Assembly: GCA_023213315.1 (NCBI GenBank)
Contig: JAKCPI010005660.1
Span: 124,001 to 188,000, forward strand
Reading direction: 5' to 3'
Source: Euborellia annulipes
Taxonomy: Eukaryota; Arthropoda; Insecta; Dermaptera; Anisolabididae
DNA length: 64,000 bases
In this document: positions 46,701 through 57,162 of the stretch, in pieces
How the letters are laid out: each line of letters begins with the position of its first letter
How positions within the stretch are numbered: the stretch's first letter is position 1
Notes under the pieces: model-generated
Told to the model about the DNA's origin: nothing
What the model saw: only the letters and a program-made list of their open reading frames with translations
Databases searched by the model: none
Translations under genes and position numbers: made by a program

Positions 46701-49700
46701 TTGAAATAAGTTCCAACCTCTAATGTCGATGTTCCGGAAAATCTTTCAGACCCATTCGTTTTTAAAAGGCTGCTCCTATTTTTTTTTTTTTATTTCATCT
46801 TTTTAAGTTTGGGGTCGTTCACATATTACGTAATGCCTTTTTTGACGATTTTCTAGTTCCCCCCCCATGTCACAGTTAGTTACTCACATACTAACAAACC
46901 CCCCTACAAATATTACGTCACATCATAGAACTACCCCCCACCCCCAGAATAAAATTTCTTATACAAAAATCACTCCATTTTTCCCTGTTAGGAAAATCAT
47001 TCGGCTTTTTTTTCCAAAAAATTTTATAAATTCAACTTTGAATTGTTATGTCACACTTAGAGAAACCCCTGGTTCCCCCATGTCACAATTAGTAACGTTT
47101 TGGCCAGCCCCCCCCCCCCCTACGCATTAGGTAATATGTGGACGACCCCTTTATTATTTATTAATTAAATTAATTATTATAAAAAAATTTTGGCAGCAGC
47201 AGCTTACTCGTCAACTTTGGATGGAGGTAAGCTGTGTGAAATCCTCGTCTACAAAATATTTAAAAAAAAAAAAAAAATTATAAAAAAATGTTCACCTTTC
47301 TCTCCGCAATTTCTTGATTCCTTAACTCAAGAGCTCGTTGTTGTTCATTTGTATGATCAATAATATTTTTTCCACCATTTATCAATTTACTTTCTAATTC
47401 ACGTAATTTAATTTCTAATTTCTCTGTTGTCAGCTTTTCTTCTTCTAACATTTTTTTCTTCGATTCTAATTCTAAAATTAATTCTTGTTTTGCCTAGGTA
47501 AAAATACAAATGTTTTAAAATTTACTTAAATAAAAAAAAAGACAATTGTAATTTGAAAGTACCTCCGGTGTCATCAATAAATTATTTTTACGATCATCAT
47601 ATTGATTTGATGCAATTTGTACTTCATCAAAATTTTTCTTCTTTTCTCTTTTACATGAAATAGTTTTTTCTTTTTTTATTTCAATTTGAGATAAAAGACT
47701 CTAAAAAAAAAATTAAAATTAAATAAAGTCAATAATTTTTGTATATTTTTAATTATATACCTTTAATCGAACAATCTCTTCTTGATACTCTCTTAATAAG
47801 GTATCTTTCGGATCTTCATTTACTTTAGGTCTATTTCTAATATTTTTTGCACGATTAGCATACCGTAAAGTAGTTAAACTTTCGTCGTAGTTATAACTGG
47901 CAGGTCCGATATTAGCAATCATTATTGTTTTAGAATTACCACCCAGTGAATCTTCAAAAATACATTATAAATATAAATGATTTTCTTAAATATGTTTTAA
48001 TTTTAATTTAATTTAAATTATGACAACATATATATGTTACGCTGAATTGACGAAATTCTGCCGATTTCACGAATTAGGGAATATTTAATGAAATAGGCAA
48101 TTTCGCCAATTCGGCGTAACTTATATAATATATATATATTTATACTAGTAATTAAAAGCATTTAATATTTAAAAGTCATTTTAATTACCTTGTAATATTC
48201 TCGTAAGCTTCGAATCTCGATATGGAATGTGCTGATTTTTGCCATCAGCTAGGGCTGAAATTACATTTGAAAGTGCTGATAAGGAGAGATTTATTTTGGA
48301 TGCTTCCTTTAATCTTCGACCCTATTTAAAAAAAAAAATTTATATAATTTATTTTACTTTTCATGATATATTCAATATAAAACAAAAATTTACCGATGCT
48401 CCAGATTTTGATTGTCTTTCGCTGCCTGCTAAATCAACCAAATTTAATTTTCCAATACGAACAACACTTTCATTTTGTATTTGATAGCTTAATTCTACAG
48501 TGATCATAAAAAGTGCGTGAGATCTAGAACTTTGTTCATTCATGTTTGTAGAGCTAGAAAATAAATTTGTTAAGAATTAAAAAAAAAATGATATGGTCAG
48601 CATATAACTAATAAAATCAAATTAAATAATAATTAATCCAGTGACCCTTGATTGCTGTTACAGTAAGGTGTTAGATCAAAACAAGATGTCAAAAAACGTA
48701 AGATATTAAATTTTGGACTTGATTGGTTCAGGAAAATTATAAAAAAAAATTAATTCATAATAAAAAAAATGTAAAAAGTAAAAAATATAGACCTTTAGTC
48801 TTCCAACCCTATATTCCTTATTACTATATTCCCTGTCCTATATTTCCCTATATTCTTTTGAATTTATAACTGTTTTGTAAATAAATTTAAAAGATATAAA
48901 GTGAGCTAATATATATTTTTTTAAGTCTTTTTTCTGCATCTAAGGCCATTTAGACCCCATCCTTGATTTATAGTCAATTCAAATGAAATAAATTTTTCTC
49001 GCTTGGGACGGGAAGTGAACCCGAAACCCCAGTCATGAGAAGCTAATATCTTCTCTCTGCGCCACAGGTCACGGGCTGTGAGCTAAAATATAAATGTCAT
49101 CTAATTTTATCCTTACCCTATTGATCTATTTTTGTTTCCTACAGCCATGACACGAAGTATTTCTTCGACATTTCTACAAACACAAGTAGATAAATCTTGA
49201 ATATAAACTCCAGATGATGCAGATTCGCGTAATTCAAGTCTTTTTGTTTGATCTTGACGTAATAAATCTCTAAAATGTGTTTAATTAATTAATATTCAAT
49301 TAATGTAATATATTATATGAGGCCGGATGTATATATTGTATTATAGAATAAAAAGCATATAAGTATGCAATCAAAATAGGCGTAAAAGTGGAACTTATTT
49401 TTGATGAACATATACAAATACATACAAATCCGGTCTTTAGTTAAAATATTTGGATATAAACCTTATTTCTTCTTGATAAATTTCTAAATAAGAAACACGA
49501 ACCAAACATTGTATATCAGATGTTCTATTTATATAATTAAATATTTGATCAAAAGATTTGGGTATTATTCCTTTTTGCCTGATATCCATTTTACTTCCTA
49601 AAATAAGAATCATTATTAATAAGAGAGAAATAAAATATAAAATTATTTTTAATATACAATACCTTCCATGGTATAGGTTTTTCCTGTTCCTGTTTGACCA

Positions 49701-52518
49701 TAAGCAAAAATAGTTCCATTGAATCCTTCTAAAACTGATTGTACTAAAGGCCAAACTGTTTCTTCATATAGTTCATCTTGAGTAGAACTAAAAAGAATGA
49801 ATTTAATAAAATAAAATTTTATTTTAAATATTTACAAAAAAAATGTAATTATTTACTTCCAATCATAAACTGCATCAAAAGTAAAAGATTTTAAACATTC
49901 TGGACCTTCTTCTTTAGGATTTTTTATTTCAACTAATCCTTTATCTGTATAAATATCAACCACCCTAAAACAAAAAAAATAATTATTTAAATAGAGGAAG
50001 TGAACTAAATAAAATAGCACGGAAGTGCACTGTAATATCACTATTTTCACACTGACATGTCTAATACAATAGTTCCATTAATGTCGTTGAAAGAAATGAC
50101 TGTTCAATGATTAATACATAGGAAGAGAGGATGTTAGCCAAACAGTAGAGCCTCTTCCATTGAGATTTTCATTTGATAGAGGCTCTCCGTTTGGCTGACA
50201 TCCTCTCTTCCTAGGTATTAAGGGGGTTCAGTAGGCAAGCTGTTCGCATGTTTTTCCCTATAAGATGGAGTTAAGGGTCTTAAAAAGGTAGCCAAAAGTC
50301 AAAAATTTGCCAACAGATGGCAGGATGATATTTAATTTCATTCATTTGTTTACTTTTCGTGATCTTATAATAATGAAGAGTTTATATAATATTATATATC
50401 ATTTATAACAGCATAAAAATATATAAATACAGGCTTTTAAGTGATCATATTATGCTTTAAGATAACCAGTTCAGCCACCTATCGGCAGAATGCTCTACTA
50501 TTTTGACGGGTTTTTAATTAGAAATCATCTAAGCTTATTTTAAAATTTTCTTAATACTATGTGGTTAATAATAATAATAAATTCATTTTTAAATTTAAAA
50601 AAAATGTAAGATTATTGGAACAGATTGTTTTCTATATTAGCTTGATAACAAAAATTTAATTTTCATAATTTTTTAATAAGTCATTAAAAAAATTATAACT
50701 CTCTGTCCCAATAATCCCTTATGAATTTAATTCATTTAAAAAAAAAACCGCATTGAAAAATTCCTTATGATAGTCGTTTTTTTTTAAAGTAGGTTTAGAC
50801 GCCGCTTTTACACCCCCTTAATCTAGTTTAATTAATTCGGAGGTTCCCAACTAGTGGTCGGCGAAGGTGTCCCAAGTGGACCGCGAGGCGGGTATCATTA
50901 TTGAAAAAAATGAATGTAAATTTATAAAAATTATTATTATTAACCAGTCTCAAAGACCCCTGTGTCTGCCAATTTTTTCCCTTATCCTATGATCATTTTA
51001 CAATATTTAGCATGGTGTATCCAAAAGATCAAAATGTCCTGTAAAATTTGAGTCCATAAACGTTCCGATAGCTCATTTGGTTGCGGAGATATTGAAGAAA
51101 ATATTTTTGAGGTCAAGGGCAATTTTTTTTTTAATCAAAAAAATCTATGAGCAACAGTAAATCGTGTGATAATTTTTAATGGGTTTTAACGTGGTGCGAC
51201 TCCCGGCGGTACCTACATTTTTCGCTTATTTAAATTAATAAATACTTGGTTATATGTTTTTCATAATTTTTAATATTTTAAGAATTTTTTAAAGTGGTCA
51301 GAGGGTAAAAAATTGAAATACAAAAGTGGTCAGTGGCTTAAATTGAGTTGGGAAACTCTGCATTAATTGTTGAAATATATAGCAAGTTTATGTATAAATA
51401 AAAATCTGTTAAAATTCCGGAGATTTGAATAATAAATAAAGTAAACCTTCAAGCTATTGACTACTAAAAAATAGATTGAGTAAAAGGTCTTAAATAGTTT
51501 CAAAGTCCCCAGGGGGTAATATAAAAGTTATATGCAACAATTATATGGATATACAAATTTATGAATTGTCGTACTTTTTTTTAAATACCTTTATTTTAAT
51601 AATTTTTAAAACACTTCATCTACTTTAGCTCTTGAATGGGTAGCAAAGTCTAATTTAATGTTGGGTTGAGCGAGGGTGATAGAATAATATAACAATTTTA
51701 GGGCTTAGAATAAAACCTGAGCTTTTAAAACGATATGGAAATGAAATGAGGCCAGCAGAGTGTTTGGACCATTAGAGATTTTTTATAAGGATATAACCTA
51801 TTTATAATAAATTACTAGTTTACAAAAACTCTCCTTTAAATAATTTTCCAAACGATGCTGCTATTTCATCTTCTTTGATTTGAAAATATAATTTTTTTAT
51901 ATCATTAAAATCCTAAGAATTTGAGAGATCCGAGAAAAACAATGAAATGAAAATAAATTGTTATGAGGACAAAGTTGTTATTAAATGAATTAATTAATAG
52001 GAATGTAATTTCAAATATTAGCTAAAATTATAAAATGATAATTGTTATTGTTTTTGCTTTTAAAATATCTCTAAATTATTTCATTCTAATATGTTGGGAT
52101 TCCTCCTTACACGGTGATTATTTCTAGATAGAAAATGCATTAGTAGAGCGAAATTTCAGTAAAATCCTAATCACACAAATGATTTATTTGACAAATACTA
52201 ATTTTTTTAAATTATATTTGATACTTCAGTAAATTTGCTTTCAATGAATTAAGGAGAAGGTGAATTGTGCAATATAAAATTGGTTTGATTTTGTAATATA
52301 AAATAATGAAAAAAGTAAAAATGACAGGTGCATACCTAGAGCATCCACTTAGAATTTCTTTTTCACTCATAGGACGACATCGAACGACGACTTTGATCGC
52401 CTCATTTAAGGGGTTTTTCTTAGACTAAAAAATAACGTTTAGCAAATTATTTAACATTAAAAAAAATTAATCAACAAATTAAATTTTAAATTACCAATTT
52501 CATTTCTTTTTCAGTCAT
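43728..52518 (-). CDS. KIF3B: Kinesin-2 motor subunit KIF3B (Klp68D-type), complete, 13 coding exons
   Basis: Plus-end-directed heterotrimeric kinesin-2 subunit (with KIF3A and KAP) for anterograde intraflagellar and axonal transport. Exons: 52495-52518, 52336-52424, 49857-49964, 49663-49787, 49462-49597, 49117-49269, 48394-48553, 48189-48321, 47761-47951, 47563-47700, 47296-47493, 44973-45643, 43728-43821. Phases agree: 2220 nt, 739 residues (human 747). Motor domain about 14-355: P-loop GQTGTGKT 104-111, switch I NEQSSRSH 217-224, switch II DLAGSE 252-257. A charged linker and coiled coil follow ([14 protein letters not shown] in exon 11), then a C-terminal globular tail ending RGLVPK as in vertebrate KIF3[10 protein letters not shown] and KNPK favour KIF3B over KIF3A. 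Start chosen at the first ATG after a stop-rich leader; exon 1 encodes only 8 residues and is least certain. Confidence 0.94.
43885..44935 (+). repeat. Interspersed repeat unit R1, longest copy
   Basis: Lies in the last KIF3B intron, antisense. Without its TTAA insertion the unit is about 700 bp. It runs from a TCTGGTCGCATAGCACACAAC hairpin, through TAGTTTCCCATAGCACCTTA and GAATCGAAATTAACATGCAA, to GACAGACCCTCCACAGACC and an AT-rich tail ending AAGTGAAAGTAC. Confidence 0.7.
44206..44558. mobile_element. Element inserted at a TTAA site
   Basis: Starts TTAAGGGGCGAGTCTCGAAA and ends TCGAAAGGCGACCCTTAA. It interrupts R1 exactly where other copies (20,570 and 7,578 regions) read GGATTTAA(C/T)A without insertion. 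This gives a direct empty-site comparison. No transposase; piggyBac-like by target site. Confidence 0.75.
45944..46542. mobile_element. TTAA-flanked MITE, copy 2
   Basis: TTAAGGGGCTTCAGGAGAGC at the left and GCTCCTGAAGCCTCTTAA at the right. The interior GCCATCTTATCGGCAAAAACATG is the reverse of the block in 10695-10972. In KIF3B intron 11. Confidence 0.8.
46812..47148. mobile_element. MITE with GGGTCGTTCACATATTACGT ends, copy 2
   Basis: Terminal GGGTCGTTCACATATTACGT and TAATATGTGGACGACCC, as at 3259-3476. A C-rich interior (CCCCCATGTCACA...) gives a spurious 87-codon open frame. In KIF3B intron 11. Confidence 0.75.
48036..48120. repeat. Hairpin in a KIF3B intron
   Basis: GTTACGCTGAATTGACGAAA is mirrored by TTTCGCCAATTCGGCGTAAC over about 85 bp between AT-rich flanks. 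Confidence 0.75.
49001..49075 (-). repeat. tRNA-like SINE sequence
   Basis: On the minus strand CCTGTGGCGCAGAGAGAAGA (A-box-like TGGCGCAGAG), CTTCTCATGACTGGGG (anticodon-arm-like with CAT) and CGGGTTCACTTCCCG (B-box-like) are tRNA-spaced. Weaker relatives occur near 14705-14750 and 25485-25560. Acceptor arms do not pair well, so it is SINE-like and not a tRNA gene. Confidence 0.55.
50107..50218. repeat. Hairpin next to a TTAA-element end
   Basis: GGAAGAGAGGATGTTAGCCA mirrored by GGCTGACATCCTCTCTTCC, arms about 45 bp, directly adjoining the TTAA at 50218-50221. In KIF3B intron 2. Confidence 0.8.
50218..50470. mobile_element. TTAA element, left part (copy 3)
   Basis: TTAAGGGGGTTCAGTAGGCA followed by CTGTTCGCATGTTTTT, as in 10695-10972. 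The right end is not clear; an ACACCCCCTTAA at about 50810-50821 is a candidate. Confidence 0.55.
50838..51360. mobile_element. hAT-like MITE
   Basis: Ends CGGAGGTTCCCAACTAGTGG and AGTTGGGAAACTCTG. Flanks AATTAATT and CATTAATT match at 7 of 8. Termini resemble CAGNGGTTCCCAAC of hAT elements. In KIF3B intron 2. Confidence 0.8.
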
Positions 52519-53189
52519 AATTTCAATTAATATTATATACTTCTTAGTTCATAGAAATTTTTTTTTTAATATTAAATATTAATTTCTGAAAATATAATTT
52601 TTAAATTAAAAATATTTATTATGAAAGTATGCTTGTAAAGATAATTTATATTTTAATAAAAATTCTATTTAAGGTTAAATCATTGTAATATAATTACGTT
52701 AAATCATAAAAAGAATTTGCTAGTTCAATCAATTATTGATTAAATAGAATATTTTGACTTTGACTAAATGTAATAAAATGAGCAAAGATATGAAATGATA
52801 GAGTGACATTCGGAACTCACAAAAGAGAGACTGGGAAGTGAGTAATCATAGAAGTGAATCAATTAGATAAGACTGTAGTCGATTTTTTTTTAAATTTTAT
52901 CTTTAGTTGCACGAGTTGACGTTTTAACCTTGGAGAGTGAGCTCGGGTATTTGAAATAATTTGTACCTTGATAGTCATTTTTTTATTTAATTGATAGTCA
53001 TTTTGTTAAATGATTGATCGGAATTTTTATAAATATCTTCACTTTTGATAATACTACTAGTATTTTTTCTTATTATAATTATTTAGTCAAATACTTTATA
53101 AACGTATAATGCCAATGGATTCCAGCATCTACCTCTTGACTTTGAAATTATTTGCGACAATCACTCTACTTGTATTTCGACAACCGAGT
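52519..53189. promoter_or_regulatory. Region upstream of KIF3B
   Basis: AT-rich 5' flank of KIF3B with no motif I can assign. No gene visible. Confidence 0.35.
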
Positions 53190-53291
53190 GACGGCGTTAC
53201 GCAGGAGCTAGGGTAGGGGGGGGCAGATGCCATTGTCGGTTGGGGCACTTGCCCCCTCCCCCACCCTATTTCTCTCGTAACTCCCACAGTC
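53190..53291. mobile_element. Probable small hAT-like MITE
   Basis: GTGACGGCGTTACGCAGGAG and CTCTCGTAACTCCCAC are weak inverted repeats around a g/c-run-rich interior. No clear duplication. Confidence 0.35.
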
Positions 53292-53363
53292 GATTTGAAA
53301 CCAAAGTCGTGAGATGATATATATAAATTTATTATTTTTAAACAATATTGTTAATAAGTCCCC

Positions 53364-53562
53364 ATGACCTCCCGTGATTGGAAAAAGTTCCCTGCGTCTA
53401 TCTTCCCCAAAACCTACAATCTTCAGATTCAGGCATCTTCTCAGTTCCTGCAGTTGAGTTTCCCTTTTATGCTTCTCCTTTTGTTTTCATTTTCTTCCTG
53501 GGTGCATGTGACTACTGGTCATTATAGGTCTTCGGACCTTATACACCCATTCCAAAAAAAAA
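53364..53562 (+). mobile_element. Non-LTR retrotransposon 3' end, copy 2
   Basis: Same sequence as 32290-32500 (TCCCTGCGTCTATCTTCCCC; CATGTGACTACTGG; GGTCTTCGGACC; poly(A)). An internal gap of about 20 bp removes TTTCAAGTCTAACC and disrupts the frame. The A-tail abuts a tRNA-like element end. Confidence 0.8.
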
Positions 53563-53880
53563 AGCATCAAAAATAAAAGGAAATTGATAATGATAAAAAT
53601 GAAAAAAAAAAGTGCAGGAGATGGTTTTGAACTCGCACTGTTTGGTAAAGTGAGAATGGAAAAAATAATTTTTTGTGACCTCTTTACCAACTCCACCAGG
53701 GCCGTAACGAGGGCGTGGCAAAATAGGCGCCGCCACGGGCGCAATACAAAGGGGACCGACCTAGTTGTGAGCTGCACGAGGTTTTTATTATTTTGGAAAT
53801 TAAATTTTATTTTGAATATAAAATTTTAAAAATTAATAGGCCAGCCCACCCTCCCCCCCCACTCACATGAGGTATAAAAA
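53563..53880. repeat. tRNA-like element end interrupted by a MITE
   Basis: 53563-53697 repeats the outer module of the palindromic family (AATAAAAGGAAATTGATAAT, B-box-like GGTTTTGAACTCGC, then ACCTCTTTACCAACTCC). It is cut at CAGGGCCGTAACGAGGGCG, a hAT-style end. A reverse end CTCGTTACGGCCCTG occurs at 37197-37214. Confidence 0.55.
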
Positions 53881-53881
53881 A

Positions 53882-55385
53882 CAGTTAAGAATAAAAAAAG
53901 TGCAGGAGGTGGATTTGAACTCGCGAAGTTTGATTTCGTGAGAGTGGAAAAAAATATGGATGACGAATTAACCACTTGAGCCAAGCTCTGTTTAAATTTC
54001 ATTTGGGAAAATAAGCCTTATGAGAAACATGAAATAAAAGAAGTATTTAAAAAATTTTAATATTACACATATGATATATCATTTTTCTCTACTTTTTTTG
54101 CGGATTAATAATTTACAATCCAAATTCTAATAGAATGAATGGTTTTCAAATAATTCAATGGGAAAACGTCAGATTGTTTATGCCTTGATGTAATTAAACC
54201 AAAAACTCTATCTAACATATGATACATGTAATTAATTAATGAATTTCTCCTGATTTCAAATAACTAAACATCTTTTAATTATATGATCTAATTTTAGAGA
54301 TATTGGCGATCAAAGTTAAGTCTATTTTCGACCTTAATGACATGACAAACACTCAAATCTATATTATCGAAAAAGCTTATTTATCATTGTCTGATTAAAA
54401 CCAAATTTTTACCAGAGATTTATAATTAAAAAATGAGTTTTTTTCTAAAGTTTCATTGAGATTGGTAAAGAAATAAATAAAATATTGACTATTTTGTAAA
54501 TTAAGTTTTAGAATTCGCGATCCCGGATTGGTAAAGAGAGCCGTCTATGAACCGGGTCTAGGCTTGCAACTGAGATCCCAAATTCTAAAACTCAATTTAC
54601 AAAATAGTCAATATTTTATTTATTTCTTTACCAATCTCAATGAAACTTTAGAAAAAAACTCATTTTTTAATTATAAATCTCTGGTAAAAATTTGGTTTTA
54701 ATCAGACAATGCTAAATAAGCTTTTTCGATAATATAGATTTGAGTGTTTGTCATGTCATTAAGGTCGAAAATAGTGAAAATAGACTTAACTTTGATCGTC
54801 AATAACTTCCAAATTAGATCATATAATTAAAAGGGCTTTAGTTCTCTGGAATCAGGGGGGAATTCAAGAATTAATGACATGTATCATATGTTAGATAGAC
54901 TTTTTGGTTTAATTACATTAAGGCATAAACAATCTGACGTTTGCCCATTGAATTATTTGAAAACTAGGCATGATATTGCAATTTTGAATATAAATTATTA
55001 ATCTGCATAAAACGTTCTAAAAAATGATATATCATATGTGGAATATTAACATTTTTTTAATACTTCTTTTATTTCATGTTTCTTATATGGCTAATTTTTC
55101 CTTATAAAAATTAAATCAAGTTTGGCCAAGGTGGTTAATGTGTCCGCAAGCAAATTTATATTTTTTTCCACTCTCACGAAATCAAACTTCGCGAGTTCAA
55201 ATCCACCTCTTGCACTTTTTTTTTAAAATCATATTATCAATTTCCTTTTATTTTTAATGCTAACTTATAATTTCATTTATCTGTCATTTAAACGAGAGAA
55301 AGGATTTGTGGTATATAAATTTTGGTAACCCCTATGTTTAGGGAATTTTGACAAATTTTTAAATAACTTTTTTTTATTTATGTAT
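53882..55385. repeat. Long palindromic element with tRNA-like ends, copy B
   Basis: Reverse complement of 35708-37192 with few differences, including the asymmetric core and one-sided outer flank. tRNA-like modules face outward: minus strand with TGGCTCAAGTGG at 53972-53983 and B-box near 53911-53924; plus strand with TGGCCAAGGTGG at 55122-55133 and B-box near 55191-55204, then a T-run. A small internal duplication (GAAAATAGTGAAAATAG) is specific to this copy. Confidence 0.85.
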
Positions 55386-55394
55386 ATTAATATA

Positions 55395-55560
55395 TATAGA
55401 GAGAAAGTATTGGATTCATGTCAAAAATTCGATGTGGAGATTTTGATGGATATACTCGTTTTGAGGTCCCCTGAATCCAAAAAAGTGGTTCAGACATGGT
55501 TTGTCTGTCTGTTTGTATGTGTTCAAATTAAAGCATGAAGGAATTGAGCTACATTTGATG
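55395..55560 (-). repeat. Interspersed repeat unit R1, partial copy
   Basis: AGAGAAAGTATTGGATTCAT, TCGATGTGGAGATTTTGATG and TTTTGAGGTCCCCTGAATCC match other R1 copies in reverse orientation. Confidence 0.65.
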
Positions 55561-55738
55561 AAATTCTGCTTGAGCTGTTTCTTGAATCTTTTAATTACTA
55601 AAAATAGATGGTCTGTGCACCTTCCTTTACAAATTCGGATGGTGTCATTTATACAATCCCTCGCCCTCTTCCTTTACCCCTTTGAATTTGAAGTGTTGTT
55701 CAGCAAATCTTGGCGAGTGGTCCACTTAGAGGATGGAG

Positions 55739-56014
55739 CAAGGGGGTACCCAGGATCAAATCTAGAGGGGGGCAGTTCATGGTCGTCCAGGAGGGGGGGA
55801 TCATGGCTGTCCAGATTGTGACATAGCTTTTTCATATATATATATATATATATAGGGGAAAAGCCTTCGAATTAAAGGCATAAAAACCCTCGAGTCCCCG
55901 TCGCTATCGCCCTACCTAATTTTGTTTCATTTCATCACTTTATAAGCATTTAATTTTTTTTCTTGCTTCTGGGGGGAGGCAGCTGCCCCCTGCCCCTCGC
56001 TGGGTACGCCCATG
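55739..56014. mobile_element. hAT-like MITE
   Basis: Ends CAAGGGGGTACCCAGG and CTGGGTACGCCCATG with a perfect 8-bp duplication GGATGGAG (55731-55738, 56015-56022). Interior gggg-rich with an AT run. Ends deviate from CAG..CTG. Confidence 0.82.
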
Positions 56015-56073
56015 GGATGGAGACCAAACCAGAATAGGAAATCTCTAAGAATGGCAGACCACAAATGCTAGAC

Positions 56074-56455
56074 CAGAGTTGGGTTTTATACACGATTTTG
56101 CAGTTTTATACAAAAATTGCGGATAAAACTTGTATAAAACGTATAAAATGTATAAAACGTATAAAACTTGGATGCGCATGCGCAAACCCGACAAGAAAGG
56201 AAATTTAAATAAAATTTCATTTATCAATTATTAACATTTTGATTATATTATTCACTAAATAAATAGCAAACAACATCGTCAATGCTTTAGAACATTATAA
56301 AATATGAAAAGCTTTTAAGCTGTTTTTTCAGGGGGAGAGGGTTGGTTTTTTACAGTTTTATACTTTTTATACATCGGCCTAGTTTTATCCGCAATAGTTT
56401 TATACATGTATAAAACCGTGTATTATACACGGCGGGATAAAACTTGCCAACTCTG
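56074..56455. mobile_element. hAT-like MITE with TATAAAAC repeats
   Basis: Ends CAGAGTTGGGTTTTATA and TAAAACTTGCCAACTCTG. Perfect 8-bp duplication TGCTAGAC (56066-56073, 56456-56463). Sub-terminal repeats of GTATAAAAC fill both ends. Confidence 0.92.
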
Positions 56456-56463
56456 TGCTAGAC

Positions 56464-57162
56464 CAATTTTTCAAAAAATTAAAAAAAAAATTAATTTATA
56501 TAATAAACATCGTTTGTTGGCAAATCAGAAAAATAATTTAAGAAAATTTTAGAGAAAGAAAATTATTATAAAAAATAATAAAATAAATAAATATTAAAAT
56601 TCTTTTAAAAATCAACTTTGCAAACATTTATTTTATATTATCCTGTAAATAAATTGGAGTTTCTTAAAATATTCCTAAATTTTTAAAGAAAAATAAATCA
56701 CGGAGTTGGGGGGGGGGGGGAGTAATTACACCCTTTATCCCCCCCCACCCGCCTGTGAGTAAAGTAGGCGGAGCTACCGAATTTGAAACTGCGATGCTAG
56801 CGCCTCCTTCTTGGGACACTTGCAACTTTTCAGATGTCAAATCCTGTGAGTTGCATCCCTGATTCGGGTCTTATTTAATTATTCTCATTGCCTCATTTTC
56901 TATGCCATTAATGGAATCTAAACTTCTTGTATATATTAATTTTTTATTGTAAATATTATATACCATTCGTTTCTAAATGGAACAAAATTATAAATCATAA
57001 AGTTTTATTGTATTAATTTATAAAAAATAATATTTATTCATAAAGAATCAAGAAGAAAATTGTGAAATTGATTCTGGATAACCAGGCTTTGATTCCCATC
57101 GGTAATTAATATATTTTAATTTTATTTGAATTGAATTCTTGTGTACTTGATTAATCTATTTA
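56464..57162. promoter_or_regulatory. Region upstream of SART1
   Basis: Contains a G/C-run MITE-like stretch near 56705-56770, then AT-rich DNA leading into the SART1 start. No assigned motif. Confidence 0.35.

Noticed and set aside
46867..47130. 87-codon plus-strand open frame
   Set aside because: Lies inside a MITE with terminal inverted repeats; composition is low complexity and it is intronic in KIF3B.
49001..49075. Functional tRNA gene
   Set aside because: Promoter boxes are present but the acceptor and other stems do not pair convincingly, and similar decayed copies are dispersed.
53487..53829. Several overlapping open frames near 53487-53829
   Set aside because: They fall in the LINE 3' end, the tRNA-like element end and a MITE fragment.
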